This document shows positions 28,376 to 38,459 of a stretch of DNA of 64,000 nucleotides, piece by piece. Source of the DNA: Loktanella sp. SALINAS62. GTDB taxonomy: Bacteria; Pseudomonadota; Alphaproteobacteria; Rhodobacterales; Rhodobacteraceae. A program made the position numbers and the translations under genes. A model generated the notes under the pieces. That model was not told the origin of the DNA. It saw only the letters and a list, made by a program, of their open reading frames with translations, and ran no database searches. Numbering within the stretch: the stretch's first letter is position 1; each line of letters opens with the position of its first letter. The stretch covers positions 1 to 64,000 of the forward strand of contig NZ_JAAFZU010000077.1 in assembly GCF_018263905.1 (NCBI RefSeq), given 5' to 3'.

Positions 28376-28993
28376 TTATTCCGACTGACCGTTGTCCTGC
28401 GGCGCATCCTGAGGGGAATCCTGGGGCGCGTCCTGCACGGTGTCCTGCGTGGCTGCAGGCTTTGCCCGTGGCTTGCGCGGTGCGCGGGGTTTGCGTTTCG
28501 GCTTTTCGGCAGCGTCTGTCGCTGCATCGTTCTTTGCCTCTGGCGTGTCGACCAGACCGCTGTCCTGCGGCGCATCATCGTGATTGGCCGCTTCTTCCTG
28601 CGCGCGCAGGCGTTCGTTGCGTTCGCGGTCGCGTTCCGCCTGACGCTGGCGGTTCAGTTCTTCTTGTTCGTTGCGTTCGCGGTCGCGCTCGGCTTGACGC
28701 AGGCGATTCTGTTCTTCTTGTTCTTCGCGCTGGCGGTCGACCTCTTTTTGGGCTTCCGACAGCATGCGGGTGTAATGTTCCGCGTGCTGGGCAAAGTTTT
28801 CGGCGTTCACGCGGTCGTTGGACAACTGCGCGTCGCGGTGAAGCTGGTTGTATTTATCAATAATTTGCTGCGGCGTGCCGCGCACCTTGCCATCGGGACC
28901 GCTGCTGTCGAACACGCGATTGATCAGGCTCCCGCCGGACGGGCGGGTGTTGCGGTTTTTATTGTTCCGCGAACGGGACTTCGAAGATCTCAT
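28376..28993 (-). CDS. DUF4167 domain protein, low-complexity C-terminus
   Basis: 205 residues. Basic N-terminus MRSSKSRSRNNKNRN and the conserved block RVFDSSGPDGKVRGTPQQI...HAEHYTRMLSEAQ define DUF4167 (PF13763), found in alphaproteobacteria. The rest is low complexity: two copies of RQAERDRERNEQEEL-like charged helix, then Lys/Arg/Pro-rich and QDAPQD repeats. RNA or ribosome association is suggested by composition only. The start at 28993 is preferred over an upstream in-frame start because the family begins with this basic stretch. Confidence 0.88.
   Translation of the reverse strand: MRSSKSRSRNNKNRNTRPSGGSLINRVFDSSGPDGKVRGTPQQIIDKYNQLHRDAQLSNDRVNAENFAQHAEHYTRMLSEAQKEVDRQREEQEEQNRLRQAERDRERNEQEELNRQRQAERDRERNERLRAQEEAANHDDAPQDSGLVDTPEAKNDAATDAAEKPKRKPRAPRKPRAKPAATQDTVQDAPQDSPQDAPQDNGQSE
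28611..28740 (-). repeat. Direct repeat inside the DUF4167 gene
   Basis: The segment GTTGCGTTCGCGGTCGCG occurs at about 28616 and again at about 28672, within tandem units of roughly 57 bp that encode the charged helix RQAERDRERNE. Copy-number change would keep the frame. Confidence 0.6.
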
Positions 28994-29191
28994 GAATGAA
29001 CTCTCAGCAAGCCGTAAAACTGGCTTCGTTGCGCTTATCGGTGCAATCGCGCAAAATGCGCAACGCAAGCCGGGCGGTGTCTGACGACCAACCGGGGAGA
29101 ATGCGTTGCACTCTTCGCCGCGGTTACGGGTTAAAACCATGTTGTGCCCCGTGTGACAAGCACGATTCGTGCGCTTTGCCCGAATTCAGGA

Positions 29192-30040
29192 CTAAATACG
29201 CGGCTTTTGGCCAAAAACCACGCGATCCCGGCCATCCAGATCGGGATGCACAGCAATCCCGGCGAATCCGGCAGCGGCCATCAGGTCCGCGACGGCGCGG
29301 CCCTGCGTCGGGCCAATTTCGACCAGCAATGCCCCGCCTTGCGTCAAATGCGCGGGGGCCGCACGCACAATGGTGCGATAGGCACCCAGACCGTCACCTT
29401 CGTCGGTCAGGGCCATGCGCGGTTCATACAGACCCACATCGGGGGCCAGACCGGGCAACTCATCCAGCGCGATATACGGCGGGTTCGACACGATCAGATC
29501 AAAGGCCGCGACGCTGTGCGGCAGCGCATCCAGCCAATGACCGGAATAGAACTGCACCCGGTCGTCCAGCCGCAGGTCAGCCGCGTTGCGCATGGCGACA
29601 GCCAGCGCGGCCTTTGACAGATCGGTGCCGATCCCGAATGTCCCGGATCGCCGTTCTGCCAGCAATGTCAGCAGGATACAGCCCGACCCTGTCCCCAGAT
29701 CCAGCACACGTGTCCACGGCAGACGCAGCGCCTGATCGACCAGCGTTTCGGTATCGGGGCGCGGGTCCAGCACATCCGGCGTCACCTGAAAGCTGCGTCC
29801 ATAGAATTGCCGCTGGCCCGTCAGATGCGCCACAGGCACGCGACGCCCGCGTTGTGCAATCAGGTCTTCGAACAGGCGGATCATACCCGGCGGGGCCATG
29901 TCACCGCCGATCAACGACAGGCGTGACGCATCGACCCCCAGCACATGGGCCAACAGGCGGCGGGCGTCACGGGCCGGGTCCGGCACCGCGGCAGCGGCCA
30001 GCGCCGCCGTTGCCTGACGCAACACCTGATCCCAGGTCAC
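29192..30040 (-). CDS. prmC: Release factor glutamine methyltransferase
   Basis: 282 residues. PrmC methylates the GGQ glutamine of RF1 and RF2. SAM motif LDLGTGSGC at 113-121 and catalytic NPPY at 186-189. It overlaps the 3' end of prfA by four bases, so enzyme and substrate are translated from one message. Confidence 0.95.
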   Translation of the reverse strand: MTWDQVLRQATAALAAAAVPDPARDARRLLAHVLGVDASRLSLIGGDMAPPGMIRLFEDLIAQRGRRVPVAHLTGQRQFYGRSFQVTPDVLDPRPDTETLVDQALRLPWTRVLDLGTGSGCILLTLLAERRSGTFGIGTDLSKAALAVAMRNAADLRLDDRVQFYSGHWLDALPHSVAAFDLIVSNPPYIALDELPGLAPDVGLYEPRMALTDEGDGLGAYRTIVRAAPAHLTQGGALLVEIGPTQGRAVADLMAAAGFAGIAVHPDLDGRDRVVFGQKPRI

Positions 30041-31095
30041 GTATCCGCCATTTCCGCAAGCAAGGTCGCCTGAGCATCCGATTGAAGCGCGTCGATGATC
30101 GCGTCCAGATCGCCCTGCATGACTTGATTAAGTGCATAAAGCGTCAGGTTGATTCGGTGATCGGTCAGGCGGCCTTGCGGGAAATTATAGGTGCGGATGC
30201 GTTCGGACCGATCGCCGGTGCCGACCATCGCCTTGCGATCCGCAGACCGGGCACTGTCGACGCGCTGGCGTTCCAGATCGAACAGACGCGTCCGCAGCAC
30301 CTGCATCGCGATTTCGCGGTTCCGGTGCTGGGATTTTTCGGCGCTCACGACGATGATTCCCGTGGGCAGGTGGGTAATCCGCACTGCGGAATCGGTTGTG
30401 TTTACGTGCTGCCCACCTGCGCCGCTGGCGCGCATCGTATCAATACGGATGTCACCGGGGGCGATCTGGACATCGACCTCTTCCGCTTCTGGCAGAACAG
30501 CCACTGTCGCGGCAGAGGTATGGATGCGCCCGCCGCTTTCGGTTTCGGGCACGCGTTGGACACGGTGCACACCGGATTCGTATTTCATGCGGGCAAAGAC
30601 GCCCTCGCCCGCGATCCGCGCGGTCACTTCCTTTATGCCGCCTAGTTCGGTCTGCTGTTCTTCCAGAATCTCGAACGACCAGCGCCGCGCTTCGGCATAA
30701 CGTTGATACATCCGCAGCAGATCACCCGCAAAAAGCGATGCTTCGTCGCCGCCTGTACCGGGCCGAATTTCCAAAAGCGCCGGGCGCGCATCGGCTGCAT
30801 CCTTTGGCAACAACGCCAGTTGCACGGATTGTTCCGACGCCGCTAACGCCGCGCGCAGATCGGGCAGTTCCGCTTCGGCCAGTTCACGCATTTCGGGGTC
30901 GGCCAGCATCGATTCAGCATCCGCAATCTGCCTGAGCAACGCCTGATAATCCTGCACCGTATCCACCACCGGTTTCAGGTCAGCATATTCACGTGCCAGT
31001 GCTGCGATGTCCGCACCGGCAACGTCACCGGACATCTTTGCTTCCAGAAACTGGAAACGGTCAACAAGCTGGGCCATGCGGTCGTGCGGGATCAT
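30037..31095 (-). CDS. prfA: Peptide chain release factor 1
   Basis: 352 residues, RF1, terminating at UAA and UAG. The GGQ motif is in [14 protein letters not shown] and the domain 2 codon-recognition region is intact. Start [10 protein letters not shown] at 31095; the next methionine at 31077 is possible, and the open frame extends upstream to 31155 without family similarity. Forms an operon with prmC. Confidence 0.96.
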   Translation of the reverse strand: MIPHDRMAQLVDRFQFLEAKMSGDVAGADIAALAREYADLKPVVDTVQDYQALLRQIADAESMLADPEMRELAEAELPDLRAALAASEQSVQLALLPKDAADARPALLEIRPGTGGDEASLFAGDLLRMYQRYAEARRWSFEILEEQQTELGGIKEVTARIAGEGVFARMKYESGVHRVQRVPETESGGRIHTSAATVAVLPEAEEVDVQIAPGDIRIDTMRASGAGGQHVNTTDSAVRITHLPTGIIVVSAEKSQHRNREIAMQVLRTRLFDLERQRVDSARSADRKAMVGTGDRSERIRTYNFPQGRLTDHRINLTLYALNQVMQGDLDAIIDALQSDAQATLLAEMADT

Positions 31096-31126
31096 CTGCG
31101 TCAGGTGGCGGGTTTCCGCGCCTGCG

Positions 31127-31585
31127 TCAAGAGAGCGGCACCACAAGCGGGCCAAGCTGCGTCAACCAGTTCTGTACACGGGCCCAGTTTACGCCCATGT
31201 CGGATTTGCCAAACCGCGACCGACCCTGCACGATCAGCAGCGGGCTATCGTCGTCGACGACCGTGACGGTGGTGTAATCGGGATAGCCCATCAGGCGTGA
31301 CCGGGTTTCGAACGTCAGCAGATTTTCATCAACGCTGCCCGCGACCAACGTGTTACGCGGTTGTCGGTCCGCCAGTGTCATCACCGCCTGCAGCACGCCC
31401 GGCGCGCTGGTCGTGATCTGCCGCGCGGCGGTAAAGCTGTTGGCCGTGCCGCTGTCGCCGGGTTCGGTCGCGGCAGGCGGCAAATGATACCGCGCCATAT
31501 CCGTGGGCGAGAGCCGCACATAAACGATGACCACGGCCACCGCGATCAAAAGCGCCAGTACGCCAAGCAAGAGAACCGTTTTCAT
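31127..31585 (-). CDS. DUF1499 domain protein, membrane-anchored
   Basis: 152 residues. One N-terminal membrane helix (residues about 3-24) followed by a periplasmic domain with [16 protein letters not shown] and [22 protein letters not shown], typical of DUF1499 (PF07386). Function unknown. It precedes prfA with a 31-bp gap and may share its transcript. Confidence 0.86.
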   Translation of the reverse strand: MKTVLLLGVLALLIAVAVVIVYVRLSPTDMARYHLPPAATEPGDSGTANSFTAARQITTSAPGVLQAVMTLADRQPRNTLVAGSVDENLLTFETRSRLMGYPDYTTVTVVDDDSPLLIVQGRSRFGKSDMGVNWARVQNWLTQLGPLVVPLS

Positions 31586-31637
31586 TGCGTCGAAACCTTT
31601 ACGTGTTGGGCGGGCGTTGTATCCCGCGATCCGTCAT

Positions 31638-32789
31638 CTAAAGCGGCAAGGCCGTTTCGACCAGTCGCGCAAAGAACGACGCGCCGTAGGCTGTTGTATT
31701 ATCATCGAAATCATATTTCGGATGGTGCAGGCCCGCGCTGTCGCCGTTGCCCACGAACAGATAGGCACCGGGCCGTTCCGCAAGGAAATAGGCAAAATCC
31801 TCTGCCCCCATTTCGCGCGTGGCGTTGCCGTCGCACTGACTGATCCCTGCCGCGACGGACGCGGCGAATGCCGCCTTGTCCGGGTCGTTGATCGTGGCGG
31901 GATAGCCCACATCGTAGACCAGTCGCGCGGCGACATCGAAACTGGCCGCCTGCCCGTCCACGATGGTTTGCAAACGGTCCATCACCATGCGCTGCACACC
32001 AGCGTCGAACGTCCGCACGGTGCCGTTGATATAGGCCGTGCCGGGAATGACGTTATCCACCGTCCCCGCATGGATCTGCGTGACAGACACCACCAGATCG
32101 TCCAGCGCGTAATGGTTGCGGCTGACGATGGTCTGGATCGCCTGCACCATGCTGACAGCGGCGACGACGGGGTCGCAGGTATCATGCGGCATGGCCCCGT
32201 GCCCGCCCTTGCCGTCGATGAAAATTTCGAACGTGTCGACGGCGGCCATGATCGGACCCGGCGTCGTATAGAAATGACCGACCGGTGTGCCTGGTGCATT
32301 GTGCAGGGCGTAAACCTCTGCAATGTCGAACCGGTCAAGGATGCCTTCTTGCGCCATGATCTGCGCACCGCCACCCATTTCTTCGGCGGGTTGAAAGATC
32401 AGCGCGACGCGTCCTGCAAAATTGCGCGTTTCCGCCAGATAGCGGGCGGCAGCCAGCAGCATGACAGTATGACCGTCGTGACCGCAGGCGTGCATCGCGC
32501 CGGGGTTGGTGCTGGCGTAATCCAACCCGGTCATTTCCGCCATCGGCAAAGCATCCATATCGGCGCGCAAGCCAACGGTTTTTCCGGGTTTTCGCCCCTC
32601 AATGATGGCGACGATTCCAGATGTTGCGATCCCTTCGTGCACGGCATCGACACCCATGTCCCGCAGCTTGCCTGCCACAAATCCAGCGGTCTGCGGCAGA
32701 TCGAACATGGTTTCGGGAATGGTATGCAAATGTCTGCGCCAACCCGCCAGTTCGGCATGTGCATCGGCGATGGAATTGAGGACGGGCAT
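31638..32789 (-). CDS. M20 family amidohydrolase
   Basis: About 383 residues, similar to hippurate hydrolase/IAA-amino acid hydrolase. Metal ligands: HACGHDGHT (residues about 101-109) and the catalytic PAEEMGGG; dimerisation-domain GKGGHGAMPH and terminal MGAEDFAYF. It probably removes acyl groups from amino acids; the substrate is unclear. ATG 32789 (MPVLNSIADA) is chosen over ATG 32798. Divergent from mazG. Confidence 0.92.
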   Translation of the reverse strand: MPVLNSIADAHAELAGWRRHLHTIPETMFDLPQTAGFVAGKLRDMGVDAVHEGIATSGIVAIIEGRKPGKTVGLRADMDALPMAEMTGLDYASTNPGAMHACGHDGHTVMLLAAARYLAETRNFAGRVALIFQPAEEMGGGAQIMAQEGILDRFDIAEVYALHNAPGTPVGHFYTTPGPIMAAVDTFEIFIDGKGGHGAMPHDTCDPVVAAVSMVQAIQTIVSRNHYALDDLVVSVTQIHAGTVDNVIPGTAYINGTVRTFDAGVQRMVMDRLQTIVDGQAASFDVAARLVYDVGYPATINDPDKAAFAASVAAGISQCDGNATREMGAEDFAYFLAERPGAYLFVGNGDSAGLHHPKYDFDDNTTAYGASFFARLVETALPL

Positions 32790-32846
32790 GGCTGGCACTC
32801 CGGAATTGGGCTGCTACAACCTTGGCACCGCAACAGGAGGCCCGCA

Positions 32847-33665
32847 ATGCCCGACAATGCCCTGATCCATGACCCCGACGGCGGAATGCCGCGCTTGCTG
32901 GAAATCATGCGCCGCCTGCGCGATCCGGATACGGGTTGCCCTTGGGATATCGAACAGGATTTCGCCAGCATCGCCCCCTATACCATCGAAGAAGCATACG
33001 AGGTCGAAGACGCCATCACCCGTGGCGCATGGGACGAGTTAAAGGGAGAGCTGGGCGATCTGCTGTTCCAATCGGTGTTTCACGCCCAGATGGCAAAAGA
33101 CGCGGGACTCTTTGATTTTGACGACGTGGTGCGAACCATCGCGGACAAGATGGTTGCGCGGCATCCACATGTGTTTGGCAGCGAATCGCGCGACAAATCG
33201 GCGGATCAGCAAACCGTCGATTGGGAACGGGTCAAGGCAGCGGAACGCGGCAATGGGCGCACCCTGGACGGGGTCGCACTGGGGCTGCCTGCCCTGATGC
33301 GCGCGGTCAAACTACAAAAGCGGGCGGCGCGCGTCGGATTCGATTGGCCGGACACCGCGCAGGTCGTCGACAAGATCGCGGAAGAATCCGCCGAACTGGT
33401 CGAAGCACGCGACACCCTGACGCAGGACAAGGTCGTCGAGGAATATGGCGACCTGCTGTTCGTAATGGCGAACCTTGGGCGACATCTGGGGGTCGATCCC
33501 GAACAGGCGCTGCGGGCTGCGAACGATAAATTTACCCGGCGCTTTGCAGCGATCGAGGATGCGCTGGCCGCCGATGGCCGCACACCGGACGAAAGCGATC
33601 TGGCAGAGATGGACGCGCTTTGGGATGCGGCGAAAATCGCCGAACGTATCCGACTAAAAGAATAA
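32847..33665 (+). CDS. mazG: Nucleoside triphosphate pyrophosphohydrolase MazG
   Basis: 272 residues with two MazG domains. Metal-binding EExxE helices: EEAYEVEDAI in the first and EESAELVEA in the second. Also CPWDIEQDF near the N-terminus. It hydrolyses NTPs to NMP and pyrophosphate, lowering aberrant nucleotides and affecting ppGpp. ATG 32847 has AGGAGG seven bases upstream; the longer frame is antisense to the amidohydrolase. Confidence 0.96.
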   Translation: MPDNALIHDPDGGMPRLLEIMRRLRDPDTGCPWDIEQDFASIAPYTIEEAYEVEDAITRGAWDELKGELGDLLFQSVFHAQMAKDAGLFDFDDVVRTIADKMVARHPHVFGSESRDKSADQQTVDWERVKAAERGNGRTLDGVALGLPALMRAVKLQKRAARVGFDWPDTAQVVDKIAEESAELVEARDTLTQDKVVEEYGDLLFVMANLGRHLGVDPEQALRAANDKFTRRFAAIEDALAADGRTPDESDLAEMDALWDAAKIAERIRLKE

Positions 33666-33669
33666 GTTA

Positions 33670-33698
33670 TTGACCCGAGCAAAGGAGTCAGGTTTATC
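33670..33698 (+). promoter_or_regulatory. Probable promoter of the fbpA-like gene
   Basis: TTGACC at 33670-33675 and TTTATC at 33693-33698 are separated by exactly 17 bp, 27 bp upstream of the start. No obvious iron-box was recognised. Confidence 0.55.
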
Positions 33699-33724
33699 GG
33701 GGGCGTCAATACATGGAGAACCTT

Positions 33725-34729
33725 ATGACCATCCGTACCCTGCTTCTTGCGACCGCCGCGACCGCTGTTGCCGCCCCGGCACTGGCCGACGTCACAATTT
33801 ACACAACCCGCCAACCCGAACTGATTCAGCCCGTCATGGATGCGTTCACCGCCGACACCGGCATCGGTGTGAACCTTGAATTCGTGAACGAAGCGCTGAT
33901 CGAACGCCTGAAAGCCGAAGGCGCGCGGTCGCCCGCCGATCTGGTGATGGATGTCGATATCGCGAACCTGCAGCGCGTCGTGGACGAAGGCGTCACACAA
34001 GCCGTCGACAGCCAAGTGCTGAAAGACGCGATCCCTGCGTCGCTGCGCAGTGATGACGACCAGTGGTTCGGCCTGACGACCCGCGCCCGCATCGTTTATG
34101 CCAGCAAGGAACGCGTCGCCGACGGTGAAGTCACCACCTACGAAGACCTGACCGACCCCAAGTGGGAAGGCCGCATCTGCAGCCGGTCCGGTCTGAACAA
34201 CTACAATCTGGCACTGCTGTCTGCCGTCATCGCACACCACGGCGAAGAAGCCGCCAAGGAATGGGCACAGGGTCTGAAAGACAACCTTGCCCGTACGCCC
34301 GAAGGCAATGACCGCGCGCAGGTCAAGGCGATCTGGGCCGGCGAATGCGACATCAGCCTTGGTAACACCTATTACATGGGCAAGATGCTGGAAGACGAAG
34401 AACAGACCGAATGGGCTGAATCTGTCCGCATCGTATTCCCCGAATTCGAAGACGGTGGCACGCATGTGAACGTGTCCGGCGTTGCGATGACGCAAAGTGC
34501 GCCAAACCGCGAAGAAGCACTGCAGCTGATGGAATACCTTGTCAGCCCGGAAGCACAGGCGATTTATGCCGAAGAAAACCATGAATACCCGGTGCTGCCG
34601 TCTGCGGAACGGTCCGATCTGGTTGCAAGCTGGGGCGATTACACCGCTGACGACGTCGACCTGTCAGAGGTCGCAAGCCACCGTGCCGCAGCCCTGCGGA
34701 TCATGGAAGAAGTGAACTTCGACGGCTAA
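33725..34729 (+). CDS. Fe(3+) ABC transporter substrate-binding protein (FbpA-like)
   Basis: 334 residues. Signal peptide MTIRTLLLATAATAVAAPALA, then a two-lobe binding protein starting with VTIYTTRQPELIQPV. The paired tyrosines in GNTYYMGKML are the usual ferric iron ligands of FbpA/FutA proteins. ATG 33725 has GGAG six bases upstream; ATG 33713 would add four residues. Permease genes are absent nearby; a matching ATPase lies at 59910-60986. A strong hairpin follows the stop. Confidence 0.9.
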   Translation: MTIRTLLLATAATAVAAPALADVTIYTTRQPELIQPVMDAFTADTGIGVNLEFVNEALIERLKAEGARSPADLVMDVDIANLQRVVDEGVTQAVDSQVLKDAIPASLRSDDDQWFGLTTRARIVYASKERVADGEVTTYEDLTDPKWEGRICSRSGLNNYNLALLSAVIAHHGEEAAKEWAQGLKDNLARTPEGNDRAQVKAIWAGECDISLGNTYYMGKMLEDEEQTEWAESVRIVFPEFEDGGTHVNVSGVAMTQSAPNREEALQLMEYLVSPEAQAIYAEENHEYPVLPSAERSDLVASWGDYTADDVDLSEVASHRAAALRIMEEVNFDG

Positions 34730-34731
34730 AC

Positions 34732-34777
34732 GACTGCGGCCCAAGTCAGAAATGACTTGGGCCGTTACTTTGCAGTC
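34732..34777 (+). terminator. GAAA-tetraloop hairpin after the fbpA-like gene
   Basis: CGGCCCAAGTCA and TGACTTGGGCCG (34737-34748, 34753-34764) pair perfectly over a GAAA loop. An outer pair GACTGC/GCAGTC (34732-34737, 34772-34777) can extend it. Few T residues follow. It separates two convergent genes and could serve both. Confidence 0.7.
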
Positions 34778-34819
34778 GCTTTTCAGGCGACGCACGCAGG
34801 CATAAACAATGTGAAGCAG

Positions 34820-36631
34820 TTATTCTGCCGCTTTTTCTTCCAGCATCAGCCATTCGGCTTCGGCGTCTTCTAGCTTTGTATGCCGTTCGGTCAGCGCGTC
34901 CGTTGCTTTTTCGAATTTCACCGGATTCTGGGTAAACAGATCCGGATCGGCCATCAGCGTTTCCAATTTTGCAATTTCCGCTTCCAGCCGTGCGATCACG
35001 CCGGGCAGTTCTTCCAACCGATGTTTTTCGGTGAATGACAGGCCCGTCTTGCGCGTCACCTGCTGCGGCTGCTTTCCTTTTGAGGCCAACGGCTTGCCGA
35101 CCGAACTTGGTGCTTTCTGCCGCTCGCCGCGCTGGGCCTGATAATCAGTCCAGCCCCCAGCATAAACGGTCGCCTGTCCGTCACCTTCCATGGCGACGGT
35201 CGTGGTTGCCGTGCGGTCCAGAAAATCGCGGTCGTGGCTGACCAGCAGGACAGTGCCGTCGTAATCGCCCAGCAAATCCTGCAACAGATCCAGCGTTTCG
35301 ATGTCCAGATCGTTGGTCGGTTCGTCCAGAATCAACAGGTTACTGGGCTTTGCCATCAGACGCGCCAGCAGCAGACGCGCTTTTTCGCCGCCTGACAGCG
35401 CCCGCACGGGCGCGCGCGCCTGCGCTTCGTCGAACAAGAATTCCTTGAGGTATCCGACCACGTGTTTGGGGGTGCCGCGCACCATGATCTGATCGGCCTT
35501 GCCGCTGACGCCCATTTCGGGATCGTTCACCAGATTGTCCCACAGGGTCATTTCGGGATCGAGTTGCGCGCGGGACTGGTCGAACACCGCAATTTCAAGG
35601 TTCGTACCCAGCTTGACCAGACCCTGATCGGGTTCAACTTGCCCCAGCAACATCTTGATCAGGGTGGTTTTTCCCACGCCGTTGGGACCGACGAATGCAA
35701 TGCGGTCGCCGCGCTGCACGGTCAGGTCCAGCCCCTGCACAATTTTCTTGTCGCCGAATCCTTTATACAGATCAAAGGCTTCCATGACCTTTTTACCAGA
35801 CGTAGGACCGCCTTCGAATGCCATCGCGGCGGTGCCCTGACGCTGGATTTGCCCGGCACGTTCGGCGCGCAAATCCTGTAGCGCCCGCACACGCCCCTGG
35901 TTGCGTTTGCGGCGTGCAGAAATGCCTTCAACGGCCCAGCGTGCTTCGGACTTGATCTTGCGGTTCAGCTTGTGGCGCTGCTGGTCTTCTTCGTCCCAGA
36001 TACGGTCGCGCCACGCCTCGAATCCGTCGAAACCTTCTTCGGCGCGGCGCACCTGCCCGCGGTCGATCCACAACGTCGCACGGGTCAGATTGCGCAGAAA
36101 CGCGCGGTCGTGCGAAATCATCACGAACCCGGCACGGGTGGATTTCAGCTCGTTTTCCAACCAAGCAATGGCTTCGATGTCCAGATGGTTGGTCGGTTCG
36201 TCCAGCAACATCAGCTCGGGCGCTTCGGCCATCAGTTTCGCCAATGCCGCGCGGCGACGTTCGCCGCCCGATGCGGTGGCAACCAGACCGGCGGGATCGA
36301 ATTTCAACCCTTCGGCCACCATGTCGACGCGGTAAGCCTCGTCCGGGTCCATGCCGGATGCCGCGTATTCGCCAAGTGTTGCGAACCCTTCCATCGTCGG
36401 GTCCTGTTCCATGTAGCCCACGCTGACGCCGGGGGCCGCGACGCATTGGCCGCTGTCGGGTTCGACCAGACCGGCCATCACCTTCATCAAGGTGGATTTA
36501 CCGGACCCGTTCCGCCCCACCAGCGCGACGCGGTCGCCGGGTTGGACGACCAGTGACAGGTCTTCGAAAATGGGATCGCCGCCGAATGTCAGGGCGATGT
36601 CGGAAAGCTGAAGAAGGGGTGTACGTGCCAT
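34820..36631 (-). CDS. uup: ABC-F family ATPase (Uup-like)
   Basis: 603 residues, two ATPase domains and no membrane part. Walker A motifs GRNGSGKST and GPNGVGKTT; signatures ASGGERRRAAL and LSGGEKARLLL; Walker B LLDEPTNHLD and LDEPTNDLD. A C-terminal coiled coil (RLEELPGVIARLEAEIAKLE) marks the Uup branch. ABC-F proteins act on ribosomes; Uup is also linked to branched DNA intermediates. ATG at 36631. Confidence 0.94.
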   Translation of the reverse strand: MARTPLLQLSDIALTFGGDPIFEDLSLVVQPGDRVALVGRNGSGKSTLMKVMAGLVEPDSGQCVAAPGVSVGYMEQDPTMEGFATLGEYAASGMDPDEAYRVDMVAEGLKFDPAGLVATASGGERRRAALAKLMAEAPELMLLDEPTNHLDIEAIAWLENELKSTRAGFVMISHDRAFLRNLTRATLWIDRGQVRRAEEGFDGFEAWRDRIWDEEDQQRHKLNRKIKSEARWAVEGISARRKRNQGRVRALQDLRAERAGQIQRQGTAAMAFEGGPTSGKKVMEAFDLYKGFGDKKIVQGLDLTVQRGDRIAFVGPNGVGKTTLIKMLLGQVEPDQGLVKLGTNLEIAVFDQSRAQLDPEMTLWDNLVNDPEMGVSGKADQIMVRGTPKHVVGYLKEFLFDEAQARAPVRALSGGEKARLLLARLMAKPSNLLILDEPTNDLDIETLDLLQDLLGDYDGTVLLVSHDRDFLDRTATTTVAMEGDGQATVYAGGWTDYQAQRGERQKAPSSVGKPLASKGKQPQQVTRKTGLSFTEKHRLEELPGVIARLEAEIAKLETLMADPDLFTQNPVKFEKATDALTERHTKLEDAEAEWLMLEEKAAE

Positions 36632-36695
36632 GCCTGCCAGCTACGCATGGACGCGGCGGTTCGCAAGTCCCCAGCAGCGTCGGCATGCAGAAATG

Positions 36696-37421
36696 CTAGG
36701 ATGCCAATTGCCGCAGCGCGCGGGCGCGGGCGGGCGGAATGCGCGCGACCTCCACGCAGGTAAAGACGTGGACCGTATCCATGGCATGATCCACGACCGC
36801 ATGGTCACTGACCCAGCCGCCCAGCCCCAGATAACTGCGCAATAGCGCCGGCAAGGCGGCAGTGGCGCCGCGCCTGTCAGACAGCGGCCCCGACAGCGGG
36901 TGCGTCACCGCCGACCGCACGCCGGGGCGCAAATCGGCGGGCCCCAGATGATGCCGCCCCAACAGGGCCAGCGCCGGGGCGTGGCGTGCGGGATCGGCGC
37001 CGGGCAGACTGGTGCAGCCCATCATCAACCCGATGGCGTGATCGTCCACCATCCGCGCCAGCGCTCCCAGTGCCAGCCGCAGCACGTGCGAATCCAGCGC
37101 TCCCGGCGCGATACAGAAACGGCCGATTTCAAGGATCGGATGCGGATAATGCACAAGCGGCGACAGATCATAACTGGCGGCGGTCAGCGTGTCTGACAAG
37201 CCGGTCCCATCCGCCACCAATAATGTGCGCAACGTCCCCAGCAACGCCCCGTCGCGTTCGATCATCAGATGGGTGCACCGTTCATCATGCGCGTCCGCGT
37301 CCAACCCGGCAGTGCCGAAAAAGCACAGATGCCGCAGGCGTTGGCACGCCAGAAGGTCATCGCCGTTGCGGGCCACGCGGACGGCGACGCCCTGACGCGG
37401 CTGATCATGGCGAAGGTTCAT
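36696..37421 (-). CDS. olsB: Ornithine N-acyltransferase OlsB-like
   Basis: 241 residues, GNAT-fold hemolysin-like acyltransferase (PF13444). Family blocks: LRHLCFFG, DERCTHLMI, EIGRFCIAP and the later LLRSYLGLGGWVSDHAVVD. OlsB puts a 3-hydroxyacyl chain on ornithine, the first step of ornithine lipid synthesis; olsA is not in the window. ATG 37421; divergent from msrB with 66 bp between. Confidence 0.87.
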   Translation of the reverse strand: MNLRHDQPRQGVAVRVARNGDDLLACQRLRHLCFFGTAGLDADAHDERCTHLMIERDGALLGTLRTLLVADGTGLSDTLTAASYDLSPLVHYPHPILEIGRFCIAPGALDSHVLRLALGALARMVDDHAIGLMMGCTSLPGADPARHAPALALLGRHHLGPADLRPGVRSAVTHPLSGPLSDRRGATAALPALLRSYLGLGGWVSDHAVVDHAMDTVHVFTCVEVARIPPARARALRQLAS

Positions 37422-37487
37422 GGCCCCTCCTTGGCGGTGGAAAATCAGACACTACATATCAGGCAACACCAGACATAGGACGAAACA

Positions 37488-37883
37488 ATGGAAAAAGTCA
37501 TCAAATCCGACGCCGAATGGAAAGAACAGCTTGGACCAGAGGCATTCAAGGTCATGCGCAAGCATGGCACCGAACGCGCCGGGACCCATGACGATTTCCC
37601 AAAAGACGATGGTGTTTTCCGGTGCAAGGGCTGCGGCAATGCATTGTTCGATCAGGAAACAAAGTTCGAATCCGGCACCGGCTGGCCGTCATTCTTTGCG
37701 CCGATTGACACCGATGCGGTCGGTGAAAAAGAGGACCGAAGCCTGTTCATGCGGCGCACCGAGGTGCATTGCGCAAAATGCGAAGCGCATTTGGGCCATG
37801 TCTTTCCAGACGGCCCCGCCCCGACGGGCCTGCGGTATTGCATGAACGGCGTCGCCATGACGTTCGAGCCGGATCAGGGGTGA
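37488..37883 (+). CDS. msrB: Peptide-methionine (R)-S-oxide reductase
   Basis: 131 residues. MsrB repairs R-methionine sulfoxide in proteins. Zinc cysteines are in FRCKGCGN and CAKCEAHLGHVF; the catalytic cysteine is in LRYCMNGVAM. Also GTGWPSF. Monocistronic by context, facing bamE convergently. Confidence 0.97.
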   Translation: MEKVIKSDAEWKEQLGPEAFKVMRKHGTERAGTHDDFPKDDGVFRCKGCGNALFDQETKFESGTGWPSFFAPIDTDAVGEKEDRSLFMRRTEVHCAKCEAHLGHVFPDGPAPTGLRYCMNGVAMTFEPDQG

Positions 37884-37904
37884 TACGGCCACGCGGGGGT
37901 GGTG

Positions 37905-38378
37905 CTAGCCATCCGGCTGGCCGACCAGATCGGCCGTGGTGACACGACCGACACTGCCCAAAAGCTGGCGCAGGAACGTGCTGTCACGCACGTTATCGCT
38001 GGTGACACGGCGTGACAGTGTCACCACGCGACCGTCTTCCAGACCGAAGCGTTCGATGTTTTCCAGCGTGCCGTTCGAGGTAAAGCTGATTGCCAGAACC
38101 TCGCGGTTGGTTTCAACGGGGGCTGCGGCACCGAAGGTCGAAAACCGGCTTTGCACGTAATAAAGCGCATCATCGCTGAGCACGCCACTGGTGACAGGTG
38201 GGCCGACAGCGGCAATCACGCTTTCACGGGTATCCTGACCGATGGTCAGCAAGGCCAGCGCATCAGGCACGGGAATGTAGCCGTGGTTGCGCACAATCGG
38301 GGTACAGGCCACGGACAGGGCCAGACCGGCCCCGGCCACCAGCGTCAGAACCTTGCGGTGATGGAATGTCGTGGTCAT
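37905..38378 (-). CDS. bamE: Outer-membrane assembly lipoprotein BamE
   Basis: 157 residues. Signal sequence VLTLVAGAGLALSVAC places the lipobox cysteine in LSVAC. The SmpA/OmlA domain has IGQDTRESVIAAVGPPVTSG and YYVQSRFSTFG. BamE supports the BAM complex that inserts barrels such as LptD and porins. ATG 38378 follows AGGGGG; longer in-frame starts are less plausible. Divergent from the DUF177 gene. Confidence 0.92.
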   Translation of the reverse strand: MTTTFHHRKVLTLVAGAGLALSVACTPIVRNHGYIPVPDALALLTIGQDTRESVIAAVGPPVTSGVLSDDALYYVQSRFSTFGAAAPVETNREVLAISFTSNGTLENIERFGLEDGRVVTLSRRVTSDNVRDSTFLRQLLGSVGRVTTADLVGQPDG

Positions 38379-38459
38379 GGCGCCCCCTTGCATCGGCGCC
38401 TTGCGCCCTTGTATTCCCCTTAACGAAGCCCGCCGCACTTGCCAAGAATGGATGCCGTC

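Noticed and set aside
31527-32846. Upstream extension of the mazG frame
   Set aside because: It runs antisense through the M20 amidohydrolase; mazG has an AGGAGG site at its proper start.
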